Below are positions 11,371 through 22,800 of a DNA stretch of 64,000 nt, one piece after another. A program made the position numbers and the translations under genes. The notes below the pieces were generated by a model, which made no database searches, had not been told where the DNA came from, and was given only the letters and a program-made list of their open reading frames with translations. The stretch is taken from the NCBI GenBank assembly GCA_016271365.2, contig CM057450.1:1804701967-1804765966 (forward strand), given 5' to 3'. Origin of the DNA: Neoceratodus forsteri. Lineage: Eukaryota > Chordata > Ceratodontiformes > Ceratodontidae. Within the stretch, counting starts at the first letter, position 1; each line of letters begins with the position of its first letter.

Positions 11371-11694
11371 AAATATAGAAACATAGAATTTGACGGCAGA
11401 TAAGGACCGCTTGGCCCACCTAGTCTGCCCATTTTCCTACCTAACAGATAAGCTGCAGATCCTAGTTAACCAACAGCTTAATTCCTCCTACCCCCCACTA
11501 GGACTGCCCTATGCCTGTCCCATGCATTCTTGAAGTCCCCCACTGTTCTTGACCCCACGACCTCTTCAGGGAGGCTGTTCCATGCATCCACAACCCTCTC
11601 AGTGAAAAAAATACTTCCTCACATTACCTCTGAGCCATCCCCCTTCTATCTTCAAATTGTGCCCCCTTGTTCTTGCACATCTCATTTTCTGGAA
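11371..11694 (-). mobile_element. CR1 3' fragment nested in the jockey-type LINE
   Basis: A 324-bp minus-strand CR1 tail ending ATTCTATGTTTCTATATTT. It is flanked by a direct repeat GATAG (11366-11370 and 11695-11699). Removing it and one GATAG restores the host LINE reading frame as KVSRLS|EDYNTYRAS, so the boundaries are secure. This is the third nesting level: CR1 in LINE in L1. Confidence 0.88.
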
Positions 11695-12866
11695 GATAGT
11701 CTGGACACTTTATACTTCTTCCAGAGTTTGTCCCATGTGCGCAGGTTAGCCAGCAGGTCCTTGTGTAGCCATCTTGTTTGTTTACCCCTGACCCTTCTGG
11801 TGACCTTAGGGGTATGTTTATCCTGAAGTGCTGTGAAATTATCAGTGAAGATATCAAGGGCTATTCGAACATCATGGGAGTGATGGATGTCAGACCAGTT
11901 GATACAGGATACATCATAGAGGAAAGCTTCACGTCCAGTTTGGTAAAGTTGGTAATTGTGATGTGGCGTGGAGGGGCGGGAGCAGTCTCCGGGCTCCATA
12001 CACAGAAAGTGGGGGAGTGGTCTGTGATAGCATCTGCAAAGATGCCTGCAGTTTGCACATGGTCAAGGCGATTCACCAGTACCCAGTCTATGAGGGTGGA
12101 GGTAGTTAGAGAAGGGGTGGTTCTAGTGGGTTCAGTTAAGATCTGGTGCAGGTTATAGCTCTGCATTAGTGTCGGCAATGTGCTGTGAGTTGGTCCCAGC
12201 CAGTTTAGGTTAAAGTCACCTAAGATTATGACCTTGTTTTGCTTGGCATTTGTGACGGTTTGATTAAGTGAATCCTGAAAACCTGTGATACCTCCAGTGG
12301 GTGGGGTGTAGGCGCAGATAATGTGGAGTTTTTTTGCACCAAGGGCAATGGTTGTGTGTAGGGAATCACAGACTGAGGGTGAGCCAGTGGGTGGGCAGAC
12401 CATAACATCAAAATGGCTTTTATAGAGGATAGCGACCCCCATGTTTTGGGGAAGGCCTATCTCTGTATCAAGGAATGATTGGGCAAGGAACATAAGGAGT
12501 TTGGAATGTGAGGCTTGAGCCATGTTTCAGATAGGCACAGTAGGTCAGGATTGTACACTTTCGTCCATACCTCGAGATCAGCAAAGTGCCTGGTAATGCT
12601 CCTAATATTCATATGGGCAGAATGATAAGGGTGGTGTAGGCACGCACATGTTGTGTTTCGGCAATTTGGTTGGAGAAAGTAAAGTCATTGTGTTGTGAGG
12701 TATTCTCTCCATAGTGGTTGTTGATTGGAACAGAAGTAGATACCCCATGTAAGCATAATAGCAGTATCTTAAGCAGAATTCGTCCTCCCAATCTATGAGC
12801 TGTCAGTTTTGGCAGGAGACTGCAAATGTTTACTGTAGCAAGGGTGAGTGTTCCTGAGTGACTCAT
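11695..12866 (-). pseudogene. LINE endonuclease (APE-type) and connector
   Basis: Starts at ATG 12866 (MSHSGTLTLATVNICSL), the usual N-terminal strand of an apurinic-like endonuclease, and continues after a frameshift as 12523-11861. Visible motifs are VIILGDFNLNWLG (~12240-12200), STLIDWVLVNR and the catalytic SDH equivalent ITDHSPTFCVW (~12030-12000). The connector with RVRGKQTRWLHKDLLANLR follows (~11810-11745), before the CR1 insertion. In the family this enzyme nicks genomic DNA to prime reverse transcription. Frameshifts near 12610-12520 and 11880 inactivate it. Confidence 0.78.
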
Positions 12867-13734
12867 GGTGAGCTACTGTGGACCAGAAAACTGATTGCTA
12901 CTGTAGATCAAAGAACCAGAAAGTGTTAAATTCCTGAAGGTGATGAACATTAGCCTAGGGCATATGCAGGACGTAAAAAATCCTTTGTTAGAATCTTCCC
13001 TTTGTTCTCCAAAACAGTTATGAATAGATCTCAAAGACAAGCACACATCCTTTAAGAAAGTTAGACTGAAATGTGGATTCAGTGCAGCACTCCACAACCC
13101 AGAAACCTGTATAAAAGATTTACTGACCTCACTTTTGCTTTTTGATGTCTTCCAAAAAAGTTGATTTATGATGAGAAAGCCTATACCTGGTGGTGATGTT
13201 TTGTAGTTTCTTAGTCCAGGAAATGTTCATAGATGTTATGTCCAAGAATGGTTCAGTTCCTCCACGAAGAAACACATGAAAAACCACAAAAACTAAACTA
13301 CTGACAGAGACAAACACAAAATGTTTAGGTACCCCCAATATAGGGGAGGATTAGGGACGGTATTGACATTACCAGCTCCTACTCTTCCCTTCCCCAATTG
13401 ACACCAGAAGCGTCAAACGCTCTCAGCACTACCGAGAGCATAGTTGAGTGTCTTGAACACACACCAAGGTCATGCTATATGACCGACAAAATGGAAGTAC
13501 TCTCACCAGACGGCTGATCAGTCTGGTTCTGTTGGCCCAGTTGGCCCAAATAGTTAGGCTTGGCCAGTTGAAGTTTTTTAGGTGTTTTACACAGTTAGAG
13601 GAGAGTTCTCCTCGCTACACTCCATGTAGACAGTCTCATTTCCCTCCAACAATAAGTGAATATTTCAGTGTCAGTAAACCGACAGTTCAGGGTTTAGCAT
13701 GGAAAATTCTTTTAAATGTTTGTAATAGGATACA

Positions 13735-15532
13735 ATGTCTGGAACACCTTTGCAGATCTTTTCATTGAATGTTAATGGGCTGGGCAGCCCCGTCAAGAGA
13801 ACAAGAATGATTTCATTATTTAAAAAGACCCATGCAGGAATAATATTTATGCAAGAAACACATATGAGCAAAGCAGAGCATGGAAAACTAGCCGGGGAGG
13901 CTTTTCACAAGTCTTTTCCTCCTCCTTCCCTAGTGGAAGGAAGAGGGAAGTCGCCATATTAATCTCTAATCTTACTCCCCTTAAAGCCAAGTCCGAATGG
14001 GCCGACCCTGAGGGTCGCATGGTGATGGTCCAGGATTTGCTGCAGGGCAGGGAGGTCACACTTGCTTAATGTGTATTTTCCCCCTGGTTCCACCCTGCAA
14101 ACTCTCCGTTCTCTCTTGAATAAGGTTGTCCAACTTACTAGGGGTACCCTGGTACTAGCAGGAGATTGTAATATTACCCCCAACCCAAACATTGACTCCA
14201 CTGGGGTTACAAGGGGCAGACAACCGGCACCTCACAATTTTTTTAAGAGGTTTATACAGGAGGTGGGATGGGCTGATGTATGGCGCACCCTTCAGCCTAG
14301 AGAAAGGAGATACACTTTTTACTCTGCTGTACATGGCTCCTACTCTAGGATAGATCATTGCTATACACAGAAAGAATCTTTAGAAACTCTTAGGCAACCA
14401 TTGGTGATATTGTCCATACTGATCATGCCCCAGTCATTACTACATGGGATTTAGGCCTTGAGAAGCGAAATACGCTGTGGAGACTGAATCCTGTCCACCT
14501 TAAAAGTGCCCAGTTTCGAGAATTCTTTGATGAGAAAATACAAGAAATTTTGAGGGACAATTCAAACCTGGAAATTACTTCCACTATTAGATTGGGCACG
14601 CCGAAAGCAGTCTTACGGGGCCACCTTATTCAGTATTCCTCCTTCCAGGCTAAACAGCGGAGGGAAAAACAAACGCACCTGGAGGCGACCATCCACTTTC
14701 TCCAGGCTGCCCATCAGCAGGGGGATAACTCAGTAAAGGCCCAGTTAACACAGGTTAAGCAGGAGCTAGAATCCCTAGTTCGACAAAATACAGAGGTGGC
14801 ATTAGCCTTCTTGTGGCAAAGATATGGGGAGGTAGGTCAGAGGGCTTCCCGTCTACTGGCCTTCAGGCAACACCGGCTCGCCACTATACCCACCATCAGG
14901 GACCCTACATCGGGCACCATTTATTCCAAAACTGACCAGGTCACCAAAAGTTTCAGTGATTACTATAAAACACTGTACACACCAGAGCATCAATTGAACC
15001 CAGGAGATATTGTAACCTTCCTTTCACCACTGAACCTCTCTAAGCTGGATGAGGACCAGAGATCCTCCTTAATCTCCCCCATAACATATCCTGAATTGAA
15101 ATCAGCCATCTCCCGTTCCAAAACTATGAAGGCCCCTGGCCCTAATGGATACGGTACAGAGTTTTATAAACTCCTAGAACAAACACTTGCTCCAACTCTT
15201 ATAAGGGCCTACAATGATGTACTACAGGGCATGGTGAACCCTCCATCTAGCTGGTCATATGCCGTAATATCCCTTATTCCCAAGCCCGGTAAAGACCCAC
15301 AAAGTTGTACATCATATCGCCCAATTTCAGTTTTAAATGTAGACTATAAATATCTGAAGTCTATTTTGACTAAACACCTGAAGATGGCCCTCACTGCAAT
15401 AATTAACCTAGACCAGACAGGCTTTGTCAGTGGTAGATCCACTACGGATAACACCAGAAGAGCCCTGCATTTAGTACAAGAAATGCAAACTGTGATAACA
15501 CCCTCAGTCCTACTCAGCTTAGACGCTGAGAA
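13735..15532 (+). pseudogene. L1 ORF2 part 1: endonuclease and RT N-terminus
   Basis: Opens MSGTPLQIFSLNVNGLGSPV, the first strand of the L1 endonuclease, followed by IIFMQETHMS with the catalytic Glu. A frameshift near 13940-14060 leads to VYFPPG, then LAGDCNITPNPNID (~14152-14193) and YSRIDHCYT. The RT begins after ~15080 with KAPGPNGYGTEFYK, ISLIPKPGKDP, YRPISVLNVDYK and QTGFVSGRST. It stops at LLSLDAE, where an L2 has inserted. At least two frameshifts (~13960 and ~14450) are present in addition to the insertion. Confidence 0.85.
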
Positions 15533-18234
15533 TAATAATAATAATAATAAAATTTATTTAGTTGAGCGCCTTTCAAAATTTCAAGGCGCTGTACAGCAAG
15601 AACAAACATAAAACATATTCAATAAAATCAAATATAAACATATATTTCAATACAACAGTATAAAATCAAAACAGAGAAGGAAACGCCTTTTCCCATAAAA
15701 AGGTCTTTAGTGCCTGCTTAAAACTCCCACCGTCCCTACACTCCCGGAGCTAGCCAGGCAGAAATTCAGAGGTAGGTGCAGCAAATCAAGCGCCGGGCAT
15801 CAGATGACTTCAAATTTACCCTTGGAATCTCCAGCAACCCCTCGTCAACCCGGCGAGGCTGTCGCAGAGGTGTAAGGCACCAGGAGTTCTTTCAAGTAGT
15901 CAGGACCCAGACCGTGTAGGGCTTTGTAGGTCAAAGACCCACTTTAAAGGTGATCCGCCACTGTATTGGCAGCCAGTGCAGAAGCGCGCCTTTGCAGGGT
16001 CAATGTGAGAACTTCTAGAGGCCCCAGTCAACAAACGTGCTGCCGCGTTCTGCACTAGCTGTAAGCAGCGGATATCAACCCCAGGAAGTCCTAGGTAAAG
16101 GGAGTTACAGTAATCAAGGCGTGATGTCACAAAGGCATGGACCAAGACCGGCAGGTCACTGGGCAGAACAAGATGCCTAATCCTGGCAATGTTCCTAAGA
16201 TGGAAAAAGGCCAGCTTGACAACTGCAGACACCTGATGACGGAGGGTCAAACCAGCGTCAAGCTCCACTCCCAGGTTACGCACCCATTCAGAGGTGAGGA
16301 TCTGGTCCATCCCAGGATTAATCCAGAGGGGAGACCAGCCCTCAATCCCTCAACCCTGTGACCCGGATCCACAACCATAACCTCAGTCTTTCCTGGGTTC
16401 AACTTTAAACCACTGGAATTCATCCAGTCTTGGATGTCAGCGAGGCAGTTGTTCAGTACCAAGATAGCACTAACCTGGTCAGGTGCAAAAGACAGGTAGA
16501 GCTGGGTATCATCAGCATAGCAGTAAAACCTCAGCTCATACTGTCTTACAATGTCTCCGAGGGGTAGCATATATACTGCGAATAACGTGGGGGAAAGCAC
16601 CAAGCCCTGAGGCACCCACAAGGCAGAGAAGACCCGGATGAAAACAAACCGAGACCCTCTGCGTTCTCCCTTTGAGGGACGATGAAAACCATCTGAGGAC
16701 TGTACTCGACAGCCCACAAATGGACCTCAGGCGTTCGAGCAGAACCCCATGATCCACAGTATCAAAAGCTGATGATAGATCAAGGAGAACCAAGATAGAA
16801 CAGTGTCTCTGATCTCTCGCCATCAGGAGATCATTGAGCACCTGAACCGGAGCAGTCTCGGTACTATGCCTCTTGCGAAAACCAGACTAGAGAGGTTTGT
16901 ATAAACTATGGATGATCAAATGGTTATCCAATTGAGCCTCCACAACTTTCTCAGTAACCTTCCCCACAAAAGGGAGGTTAAAGATTGGCCTGTAGTTTGC
17001 TAGGTCATCCGGGTCTAAAGAAGCTTTCTTCAGAAGGGGACTCACCACCCCTTCTTTAGAGAGCTAGGAAAAACTCCCATATCTAAAGAACACCGGATAA
17101 CCCGAGCTGAGACCAGGCCGATGATCTCACTACAACCCAAAATCAGGGAAGTAGGGCCAGGGTCTAAACTACAGCATGTGGGACGCATCTCATGGATAAT
17201 CCTCATAGTGTCTACGAGGTCCGGCAGGTCAAAGGCACTCCAGGAAACTCCGGGCTCTGCGACAGGATGCCGATCAACTGCCACATCCTTGGAATGAGGT
17301 TGGAGGCACTCCCTCCTGATGTCTTCAACCTTATTCGCAAAGAATTGAGCGATCTCCTCACAATCAGTTTGAGTAAAGACTCGACGGATCTGCTGACAGG
17401 TGGGGTTGCACAGTCTGTCAACAGTTCTGAAGAGCTGAGCTGGTCGATTCCGTGCAACAGAAATTTCCCTGGACAGGAATTCTGCCTTCTTATGGGAAAT
17501 TGCTGTTTGGTAGAGTTTATAATGCTCTAGCAAAATAAGGTGGTCGGCATCAGTGGTAGTCTTCCTCCAACGACGCTCCAACCTACGCCCCATCCTCTGT
17601 AACCCTCTCAGAGCCCCTTCAAACCATGGGGCAGCGGGACGACGCGGAAGGGGGCGAACACGGACTGGCGCCATCTGATCGAGTGCTACCGATATGGCCC
17701 TATTATAGGCCACTACCAGCTGCTCAGGATCAGTGCAGAACTCGTCCAACAACGAGAGGTCAATAACCGCCATCAGGTCTTCAGGGACAGTGTCCCACAA
17801 TGGGCGGCACCTGACCAACTCCACAGGGGCCGACCTACCCAGGAGGGGCCTCAAAATTGAACCCAACTGAGTAGTGATCGGACCAACCGACTGGTTCCAC
17901 CACCAAATCGAAGCCTTGATCCCAGGAGGAAGACCAGGTCAAGAGTGACCTCCTTGTGTGTAGCTGAGGAAACAACCTGTGTAAAGCCCAGAGATGTCAT
18001 CTCCTGGAAATGTTGACAAAGCGAAGATTTGTCGTCGACCCAAGCATTGAAGTCGCCCAGAACCATCAGTCTGGGCGACTCCAAGCATCATGTCGTGACA
18101 AATCTGCTATTCCTCAGAAAAACTTCATCACCTGGTGGACAATAAATGAGAGCAATCCTGCACCCTACACCAGCTACCATGATACACTCAAATGACCTGG
18201 CCTCCTCAACTGGTACACCAGTTAGGCCCAATTC
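15533..18234 (-). mobile_element. L2 retrotransposon nested in L1 ORF2
   Basis: A minus-strand L2, 5'-truncated inside its endonuclease (18234 end) and complete at its 3' end, where (AAT)n and a TTTATTTAGTTGAGCGCC tail lie at 15533-15600. Taking out exactly 15533-18234 rejoins the L1 codons as DAE-K-AFDRVSW. The insertion is therefore blunt, with no visible target duplication. The tail with CAAGGCGCTGTACAGCA is a recognised type among vertebrate L2 elements. Confidence 0.88.
15900..18180 (-). pseudogene. L2 ORF2: endonuclease remnant and RT
   Basis: Read downward: LIYCPPGDE and MVLGDFNAWVDD (18084-18050, endonuclease), a connector (17866-17042), and VLLDLSSAFDTVDHGVLLERL (~16790-16730, RT catalytic Asp). 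Next come PQGLVLSPTLFAVYMLPL, the YADD box FYCYADDTQLYLSF (~16540-16500), LNPGKTEVM and VRNLGVELDAGLTL. The C-terminal HAFVTSRLDYCNSLYLGLP (~16140-16085) is a hallmark of L2. Frames change at about 17050, 16850, 16620, 16280 and 15950, so it is a pseudogene. Confidence 0.85.
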
Positions 18235-20233
18235 GGCATTTGATAGAGTATCGTGGCCTTTCCTATTCGCTGTTATGTCAAAGATGGGTTCCCCCTTCCT
18301 TTTATTTTCCTGATAAAAATAATTTATTCTTCACCCCAAGCCTGCGTGAAAGTTTCGGGACACCATTCCCCTTACTTCCCTTTATTTAGGGGCACCTGCC
18401 AGGGCTGTCCCCTATCCCCTGGTTTATTTGCTATCTTTATTGAACCTCTGGCGCAAGCCATTAGAGACTCCTCTGGGATTAGGGGAATACAGATGGAGGG
18501 TATGGAACACTGCATAGCCCTTTATGTGGACGATGTGTTGCTTTTTATATCGAACCCACCCCAATTGGTTCCATCAGTCTTCGAACTACTAGATCACTTT
18601 GGCAAGTGCTCGGGGTACAAACTTAATACCACCAAAACTGAAGCATTGACTTTTCATTTTTCTCCCTCTATAACATTCACTCAAAGGTTCCCATGTCGTT
18701 GGGATCTAGACAAATTAAAATACTTAGCAATATACCTCTCCCTCCAGGCAGTTGATACAGTTGAACATAACTATGACATGTTTTCTACCTAACTACAGAC
18801 AGACCTTGCGGGATGGAATATACTTCCTCTGAATTTATTTCAGAGGATTGATGTTATCCGCATGGTGACCCTGCCTCGGGCCCTTTACTTGTTTAGTAAT
18901 GTGCCAATATGTATCCCGAACAACACTTATAGGGCCTGGAATAAACTTATCAGCAAATTCATTTGGGCTGGCAAATGACTTAGAGTGAGAGCTTCTGTCC
19001 TGTACCTCCCAAGGAAATTGGGTGGGCTTGCCCTCCCTAATTTTAAGCTCTATAACTGGGCCTCACACCTCTCCTTTATAACATGCCGACTAGCTAGGTC
19101 TAGCCCTGCTTTGTGGAGGGAGATTGAAGAGGGCTTAATGCCTTTTAAGCAACTAATTAAAACTATGATGTACCGAATGCCTCCTTCCAGACTGCACGAA
19201 TTGGCTCTGACAAACCCCTGGATTGTATATAATTTGAAAGCCTGGAATGCCATACATAGACACCTGTCTCTATCACCATTTCTCCCACTCATTTGCCCCA
19301 TTACCCTACTGGAGAACTTTCAGCCAGCATTATATGACCATACATTTGCCACTTGGGAACACCTGGGGCTCATTAACCTCACTCAGTTCCAAAGCGGAGG
19401 GGAATTTAAATCCTTTCTGAATCTGAGCCAAATTTACAGCTTAAGGTGCCAAGATTTTTTTCATTGTCTGCCAACTAAGACACTTTTTTTATTCCCTTCC
19501 AATCTGGATAAGACAATTTGAATGCTCCTCCCCACTGATTCCCTGTATTCAACAACTCATTCAAGCTGGCAATACGCTCATGCTGTCTCTGTCTTGTACA
19601 GGACACTTGGGGACACCCTAGGAGTGAATACTGAAGGCATATGTGTTAAATGGAAGGAGGAATTTGGTTTTGATATTCCAAAGGAAAATTGGTATAAGGG
19701 CTGTCTTTCGGTAGCTAAACTTACATATTCCCATAGTTGGAGGTTGTTTTCCTGGCAGATATTGACTAGATTCTTCCATACCCCCGCAGTGACAGCACAT
19801 TTCACTCCGGCCCGATCGGGGGCATGCTGGGGGCAATGCGGTGAACCAGGGCGCACCACACCCTTATATTCTGGGCCTGCCCCCTGATACAGACCTTTTG
19901 ACTTCATTACAATTGGAACTGAAATCTCTCTTCAACATCTCACGTACCCTAACTGCAGATTTATTTATTCTTCACATTTTCCCCCCAGAGTTCAAATATT
20001 CACTCACACGATATCTTTTGGGAGTTCTCCTGCTAGCGGCCAAGAAGGCTTTGACCTGACACTGGCTTACCCCCAGTGTCCCCACCATTTCAAAATGGAG
20101 AGAGATTGTTATTCGGATTTATAGATCAGAAAGAATTTCTTACCATCTAAATGACAAAACTGATCTATGCACATTGAAATGGTCTAGATGGGTACTCTAC
20201 ATCATGTCCAAGGATCCCTCATTTGTGCCTTAA
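18235..20233 (+). pseudogene. L1 ORF2 part 2: RT core and C-terminal region
   Basis: Resumes as KAFDRVSWPF and continues to GCPLSPGLFAIFIEPLAQAI (~18400-18460) and the catalytic box ALYVDDVLLF (~18517-18546). NTTKTEALTF follows, then the thumb and C-terminal region (LPRKLGGLALPNFKLYNWA ~19006, the WI-rich segments) and LLAAKKALT. A TGA at 20057-20059 breaks the frame. Homology continues as HWLTPSVPT...KWSRW to a TAA at 20231-20233. Other stops lie near 18315, 18790, 18978 and 19520. Confidence 0.85.
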
Positions 20234-20849
20234 AAAAAGTATCTTGGAGAGAAAGGTCACTAGAATTGGAGAACCCCTTAATTTGACTGTGAACAACCTA
20301 ATAAATAGTATTAGATTCCTAAGTAATGAAGTATGGCTCTTGTTTAATTGTATAATTTAACCGTATTAACTTTTTTACAACTAGAAAATTGCATTTTATA
20401 CTCTGTTATAATAGCTGCTATGCTTTACTCATTTATTGTTTGACATTTAAAATCCTCCCCTTATGTTTTTTTTCCTACCCTTTTATTAAGACACTGCAGA
20501 AAGTATACAGTGTTACACTGATTAATTTTCCTTGTAACCACAAGTATACTATGTATTTCATGAACTGTGGCTGTCTGTACCCCTCCCCCCTTTTTTCTTT
20601 TGTACCCCCCTTCCCCCCACCAAGTTGGTAGGTGACATCACTGTGGCTTATGTATTACTGTGGCAAACTGCCGTTTTCAACAAGAAGTTAACATTTCAGA
20701 AAGACAGTGATGTGGACTAAGAATCAGCTTGTGCAGGTGAATCATCATGCTAGCCAAGATATTTCCAGGTTGCGTTCAGTAAGCCTAACCAGTGGGAGCA
20801 GAAGGGGGGAGAGGGATACAAATCTAAAATAGAACCATTTCACCCATTA
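20234..20849. other. L1 3' region and unassigned sequence
   Basis: AT-rich sequence after the L1 coding region, with AATAAA-like AATAAATAG (~20301). Beyond ~20640 nothing is recognised until the CR1 fragment. Confidence 0.4.
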
Positions 20850-21510
20850 GTGATTTCAAGTTACATTACGGAAATGTGGCCTCCAGAACTGGACACCATA
20901 TTCCAAATGATGCCTCACCAGTGATCTGCACAGTGGCATCACCACCTCCTTCCTTCTGCTGGTGATACCTCTCCCTGTGCACCCCAGCATCCCACTGGCT
21001 CTCCCCACAGTCTTGGTACATTGTTTAGCCACCTTTTGGTCATCCAGTATGATTACCCCAAAATCCCTTTCCTGTTTTGTGACCATCCGTTTCTCCTCCC
21101 CCCTCCTGTAATCCTGCCCTGGGTTCCTGCAACCCAAATGCCTGATTTTGCACTTTTTTGCATCAAATCTCAGCTGCGACATTTCGGACCATTCCTCCAG
21201 TTTTCCTAGGTCCCTCCTCATTTTTTACACTCTTCCTGGTGTGTCCATCCTGTTGCAGATCTTAGTGTCATTCATAAACAGGCACAATTTCCCCTCCAGC
21301 CCCTCTGCAATTTCATTTGTGAAGACACAGAATAGGACTGGGCCCAGGACTGATCCCTGTGGCACCCTGCTGGCCATGCTCCTTTCCTTAGATTGAGCAC
21401 CATTTACCATGACTCCATTTTCTATCATTCAGCCAGTTCCTAACCAGTTTACTACCTTATGACCCACTCCCAGGCTGCCCAGCTTGTTCATAAGTCATAT
21501 GTGGAACGGT
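20850..21510 (-). pseudogene. CR1 RT fragment
   Basis: The minus-strand translation gives the C-terminal half of a CR1 reverse transcriptase: [21 protein letters not shown] (21365-21305), an altered catalytic box (FMNDT where YADDT is usual, ~21275), and LEEWSEMSQLRFDAKKCK. These are followed by HLGCRNPGQDY, ERDFGVIILDDQK and RHHLEYGVQFWRPH. It lacks the endonuclease, the RT N-terminus and the 3' tail. The Met-Asn-Asp in place of Tyr-Ala-Asp shows decay at the active site. Confidence 0.82.
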
Positions 21511-22223
21511 ATCGTAGGTGTTACAAAATGGAATTAATGTTACTGTTTAAACCCATGAAACACCCTTATCAAGTTAATGCATTTGCAGCCGTAGTGGCTC
21601 TGCCAGAATTTGTTTCCCCTGTAAGGACTTGAGCTAGATACAAGCGGGCATAAGTGTAATTCGAGTGTTGCAAGCCCAGTCAGTTCCACTCTCCAGTGCT
21701 TTGCTCATGGGCAGCATCTGCATCTTCAGCCACTCCCATCCGCCAACACAGAGCTCTGTTCAGAAGTACATGGTGGCCCTGAGATGGAGCATGACTGGAC
21801 ACCAGACATCCAGTCAAATGCCAGGGTTTGAGAACTAGTTGTCTTCTTACTTCTGGGTGTTTTGAAGGCCTCTGCTTGTGTGACTTGGGACCTCTGTGGT
21901 TAGCAGCCACAATACGTACCTGCTTAGTGGTGTATAAGGCTCCTCAGAGAGGGCTGTTAAGCTCCTTTTTAACCTTCTTGTCTTCTGTGTGCCCCCTCCC
22001 CCAGATGCTGTAAATGTAGTACTACTGGGGACCAGTGTTGTGGCATCAACACGGTGAAAAGCATGGTGACTTTGAAAAAGAGTGCAATCTTAAATTGCAA
22101 GAATAGGTGCACTCTCATGCATAAGCACTTTTTAGGGAAACGTGGAGTATGTTAAAAAGGGGAATAAAAAAATGTAAAAAAAGTAAAATAAGGTCTAATA
22201 TTTATTCTTGTTTATAATCACAG
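21511..22223. other. Intron sequence upstream of the host exon
   Basis: No repeat family recognised. It ends in a T-rich tract and TAATCACAG at 22215-22223, an acceptable 3' splice site for the exon that follows. Confidence 0.55.
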
Positions 22224-22322
22224 GAACTGCAGTTTACAGGGATGTTTGCTATGACTGAACGTGGACATGGTAGCAACGTAAGGGGCATTCAGACGGAAGC
22301 AAGATTTGATCCAGTTTCACAG
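22224..22322 (+). CDS. ACOXL: Acyl-CoA oxidase-like exon (partial gene)
   Basis: A 99-nt open exon (33 codons, phase 0 at both ends) bounded by AG (22222-22223) and GTAACG (22323-). It reads [18 protein letters not shown] (20 or fewer shown) and continues through RGIQTEA to DPVSQ. The TE-x-GHGSN segment lies in the acyl-CoA oxidase/dehydrogenase middle region, near the flavin and substrate. ACOX1/2 have QTEMGHGT-like and ACOX3 LTE-SHGSNT-like motifs, while [11 protein letters not shown] fits my memory of ACOXL best. ACOXL is an acyl-CoA oxidase-like protein predicted to act in fatty-acid beta-oxidation. No stop or frameshift is seen. No other exon of the gene was found, so the introns exceed 22 kb upstream and 41 kb downstream within this window. 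The gene name is from memory. Confidence 0.8.
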
Positions 22323-22616
22323 GTAACGAATGACCAGTGTTACAATAATAAATGATTACAGAATTTTGTGTACACTGAATGAAATACAGAATTCTCTTTT
22401 TCACAGTGACTGTCCCAAGTGTTCTATTTATGTTTCACCTGATGTATCCCTGGAGAACAGTTGTCTAGACTGTGGGTAGTAGTCACTTCCTGTATAGAAA
22501 AGCAGGAAGTAAAATGGGTTGTATGTTATCACAGATCAGCCTTTGCACAGTCTTGCACATAATTTCTTGTCCTGAATGGAAACTGCTCCAGTATACACTT
22601 GGACCAGCCATGTAGA
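22323..22616. other. Intron start
   Basis: Begins with the donor GTAACG. No repeat is recognised up to the LINE tail at 22617. Confidence 0.5.
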
Positions 22617-22800
22617 ATTTATTTATTTTTATTTATCCTTTATTTAACCAGGAGATCAACTGAGATTTTACAAGGGAGGCCTGCAAGTCATGCAGTAATA
22701 CAATACATTACATACATATTCCACTTTACAGGTATATTGTACTCTTAGTATACTTTTAATTACGCTGTAGATTACACTGTATTATGTAAAACTTGTACAG
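22617..22800 (-). mobile_element. LINE or SINE 3'-end fragment
   Basis: The minus-strand end reads CTCCTGGTTAAATAAAGGATAAATAAAAATAAATAAATT in form (CTGGTTAA then TAAA units). This is the same tail type as at 4182, 9118, 31446 and 52813. Only the 3' end is recognisable, so whether it is LINE or SINE is unclear. Confidence 0.5.

Larger units (their letters stand above)
9118..13340 (-). mobile_element. Jockey-type LINE nested in the L1 spacer
   Basis: On the minus strand this element has an APE endonuclease (12866-11861), a connector, an RT (11193-9771) and a 3' UTR ending in CTAAATAAATATT at 9118. The YADD-box RT and endonuclease motifs place it in the jockey superfamily (L2/CR1/Rex/Jockey). 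I cannot fix the clade by eye. Its 3' end resembles the LINE at 50440-52813 and tails at 4182 and 22617. The 5' limit is approximate, and 12870-13340 could be its 5' UTR. No clear target duplication was found. Confidence 0.75.
7130..20640 (+). mobile_element. L1 retrotransposon, split by two nested LINE insertions
   Basis: A single plus-strand L1 can be followed through 5' UTR and ORF1 (7130-8327), inter-ORF spacer (8328-9117 and ~13341-13734), ORF2 part 1 (13735-15532), ORF2 part 2 (18235-20233) and an A/T-rich 3' region (20234-~20640). A jockey-type LINE (9118-13340, -) sits in the spacer and an L2 (15533-18234, -) sits in the RT. The link across the L2 is certain because the split codons rejoin. 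The link across the first insertion is inferred from order, strand and missing parts. Confidence 0.75.
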
